Shown: positions 63,302-64,000 of the stretch, one piece after another
Layout of the letters: the number at the start of each line of letters is the position of its first letter
How positions within the stretch are numbered: the first letter of the stretch is position 1
Source: Sphingomonas adhaesiva
GTDB lineage: Bacteria > Pseudomonadota > Alphaproteobacteria > Sphingomonadales > Sphingomonadaceae
DNA length: 64,000 nt
Assembly: GCF_002374855.1 (NCBI RefSeq)
Contig: NZ_NWVC01000007.1
Span: forward strand, 1-64,000
Direction: 5' to 3'
Translations under genes and position numbers: made by a program
The notes under the pieces: model-generated
Told to the model about the DNA's origin: nothing
What the model saw: only the letters and a program-made list of their open reading frames with translations
Database searches by the model: none

Positions 63302-64000
63302 TGGCCGGTCGCCGGGTGGAGCGAGGTGCCCGCCCGCCCGCCGCGCAGCGAACCGGGCCAGGTCAGCGGGTTCCACGTCGCCTTGCCGTCGAGCGAGAAG
63401 GTGATGAACTCGGCCCGCCCGCCCAGGTTCTCCCACGGCACCGGCCCGCCCAGCCCGCGTTCGAACCCGCCCAGCGCAAAGCGGCTGTCGGCGGACCGGT
63501 CGCGGTTGTCGCCCATCAGGAACACATGGTTGGCCGGGATCGTCACCGGGCCGTAATTGTCGCCGGGGCTGTTGGGTTCCAGGTCGACCGTATCGTACCG
63601 GCGCCCGCCCGGCAGCGTCTCGGTCACGATCGGCAGGCGGCACACGATGCGGCCGTCGGGCAGCACGGTGCGCGCCGGCCCGTATTGCAGCGGGTCGCAG
63701 GTGGCGTTCGCGTCCACCGGCAGCTCGCGATAATGCAGCGGCCCGCGCGCGATGGCGCGCCCGTCGATGTAGACGGTGCCGCCGCGCACCGCGAGCGTTT
63801 CGCCCGGCAGCCCGATCACCCGCTTGATATAGTCGCTGGTCTGCCCCGGCGGGGTGACGATCACCACGTCGCCGCGTTCCGGCATCCGCCCCAGCAGCCG
63901 GCCGTGGATGAAGGGCAGCTGCACCGACCAGCCGTCGACCGGGCGATGGAACACCACGTCCTCGACGATCGCGACCGGATTGGGGATGGTCGGCGACACG
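63298..64000 (-). CDS. lepB: Signal peptidase I (5' end outside the window)
   Basis: The C-terminal 233 residues of a type I signal peptidase, which removes signal peptides at the outer face of the inner membrane. The catalytic lysine is in DYIKRVIGLPGE, and the family motif MGDNRDRSADSR is intact. The catalytic serine and the membrane anchor lie upstream, past the window edge. The stop overlaps the transporter gene start. Confidence 0.95.
   Translation of the reverse strand, partial: VSPTIPNPVAIVEDVVFHRPVDGWSVQLPFIHGRLLGRMPERGDVVIVTPPGQTSDYIKRVIGLPGETLAVRGGTVYIDGRAIARGPLHYRELPVDANATCDPLQYGPARTVLPDGRIVCRLPIVTETLPGGRRYDTVDLEPNSPGDNYGPVTIPANHVFLMGDNRDRSADSRFALGGFERGLGGPVPWENLGGRAEFITFSLDGKATWNPLTWPGSLRGGRAGTSLHPATGQ

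Overview
The window is high-GC DNA typical of an alphaproteobacterium, most likely a sphingomonad (Sphingomonas or a close relative). The support is the gene content and order: rpmF-plsX-fabH-ihfA-merR, mipZ beside a J-domain gene, mdh-sucD-sucA-sucB-lpd downstream of zapE, cobS/cobT, a TonB-dependent siderophore receptor with its PiuC-type dioxygenase, and a nag/PTS operon. The species call is inference; no rRNA is present.

Layout. 1-1.9 kb: a tyrosine integrase beside a tRNA-Gly(GCC), enclosed by two perfect 161-bp inverted arms that include the last 17 nt of the tRNA. 2.0-6.5 kb: an OmpR/histidine kinase pair, a beta-carbonic anhydrase and a SulP transporter, probably a bicarbonate uptake pair. 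6.6-10.2 kb: TorF-type porin, thioredoxin/TPR protein, Lon-N-domain protein, Trm112-like protein, MsrA. 10.4-16.6 kb: aspartate aminotransferase, a PabB-PabC fusion, an S9 peptidase, an MBL hydrolase and a MAPEG protein. 16.8-19.8 kb: rpmF-plsX-fabH-ihfA-merR. 19.8-21.3 kb: two apparently broken genes (zinc-ribbon protein with a frameshift, GNAT acetyltransferase with an in-frame TAG) around a small P-loop protein. 21.3-30.3 kb: TCA-cycle operon read on the minus strand (mdh, sucD, sucA, a hypothetical, sucB, lpd), with REP-type palindromes at three junctions; at two of them the palindrome pair encloses a small GIY-YIG nuclease gene. 30.4-34.4 kb: zapE, a thioesterase, sdhB without sdhA, and a divergent DUF1428/HxlR pair. 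34.5-38.2 kb: cobS and cobT separated by a MntA/HepT-type module, then a ribbon-helix-helix protein. 38.3-41.5 kb: siderophore receptor and Fe(II) dioxygenase. 41.6-46.7 kb: murA, phosphohexomutase, J-domain protein, mipZ, panC, Sel1-like protein. 46.85-54.1 kb: a self-contained GlcNAc operon (GntR regulator, SIS deaminase, nagA, EIIA-HPr-EI fusion, EIICB). 54.2-64 kb: M3 peptidase, a short asparaginase-like protein, PhoD, a DUF2334 protein, glycosyltransferase, DUF2141 protein, polytopic membrane protein, AI-2E family transporter and the 3' part of lepB.

The strongest lead is the repeated architecture palindrome - GIY-YIG gene - inverted palindrome, seen twice in the same orientation. Three gene-less doublets of the same general form (27.9, 41.5 and 56.8 kb) look like the minimal version of the same unit. 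The second lead is the perfect inverted repeat around the integrase, which could let the integrase cassette invert.
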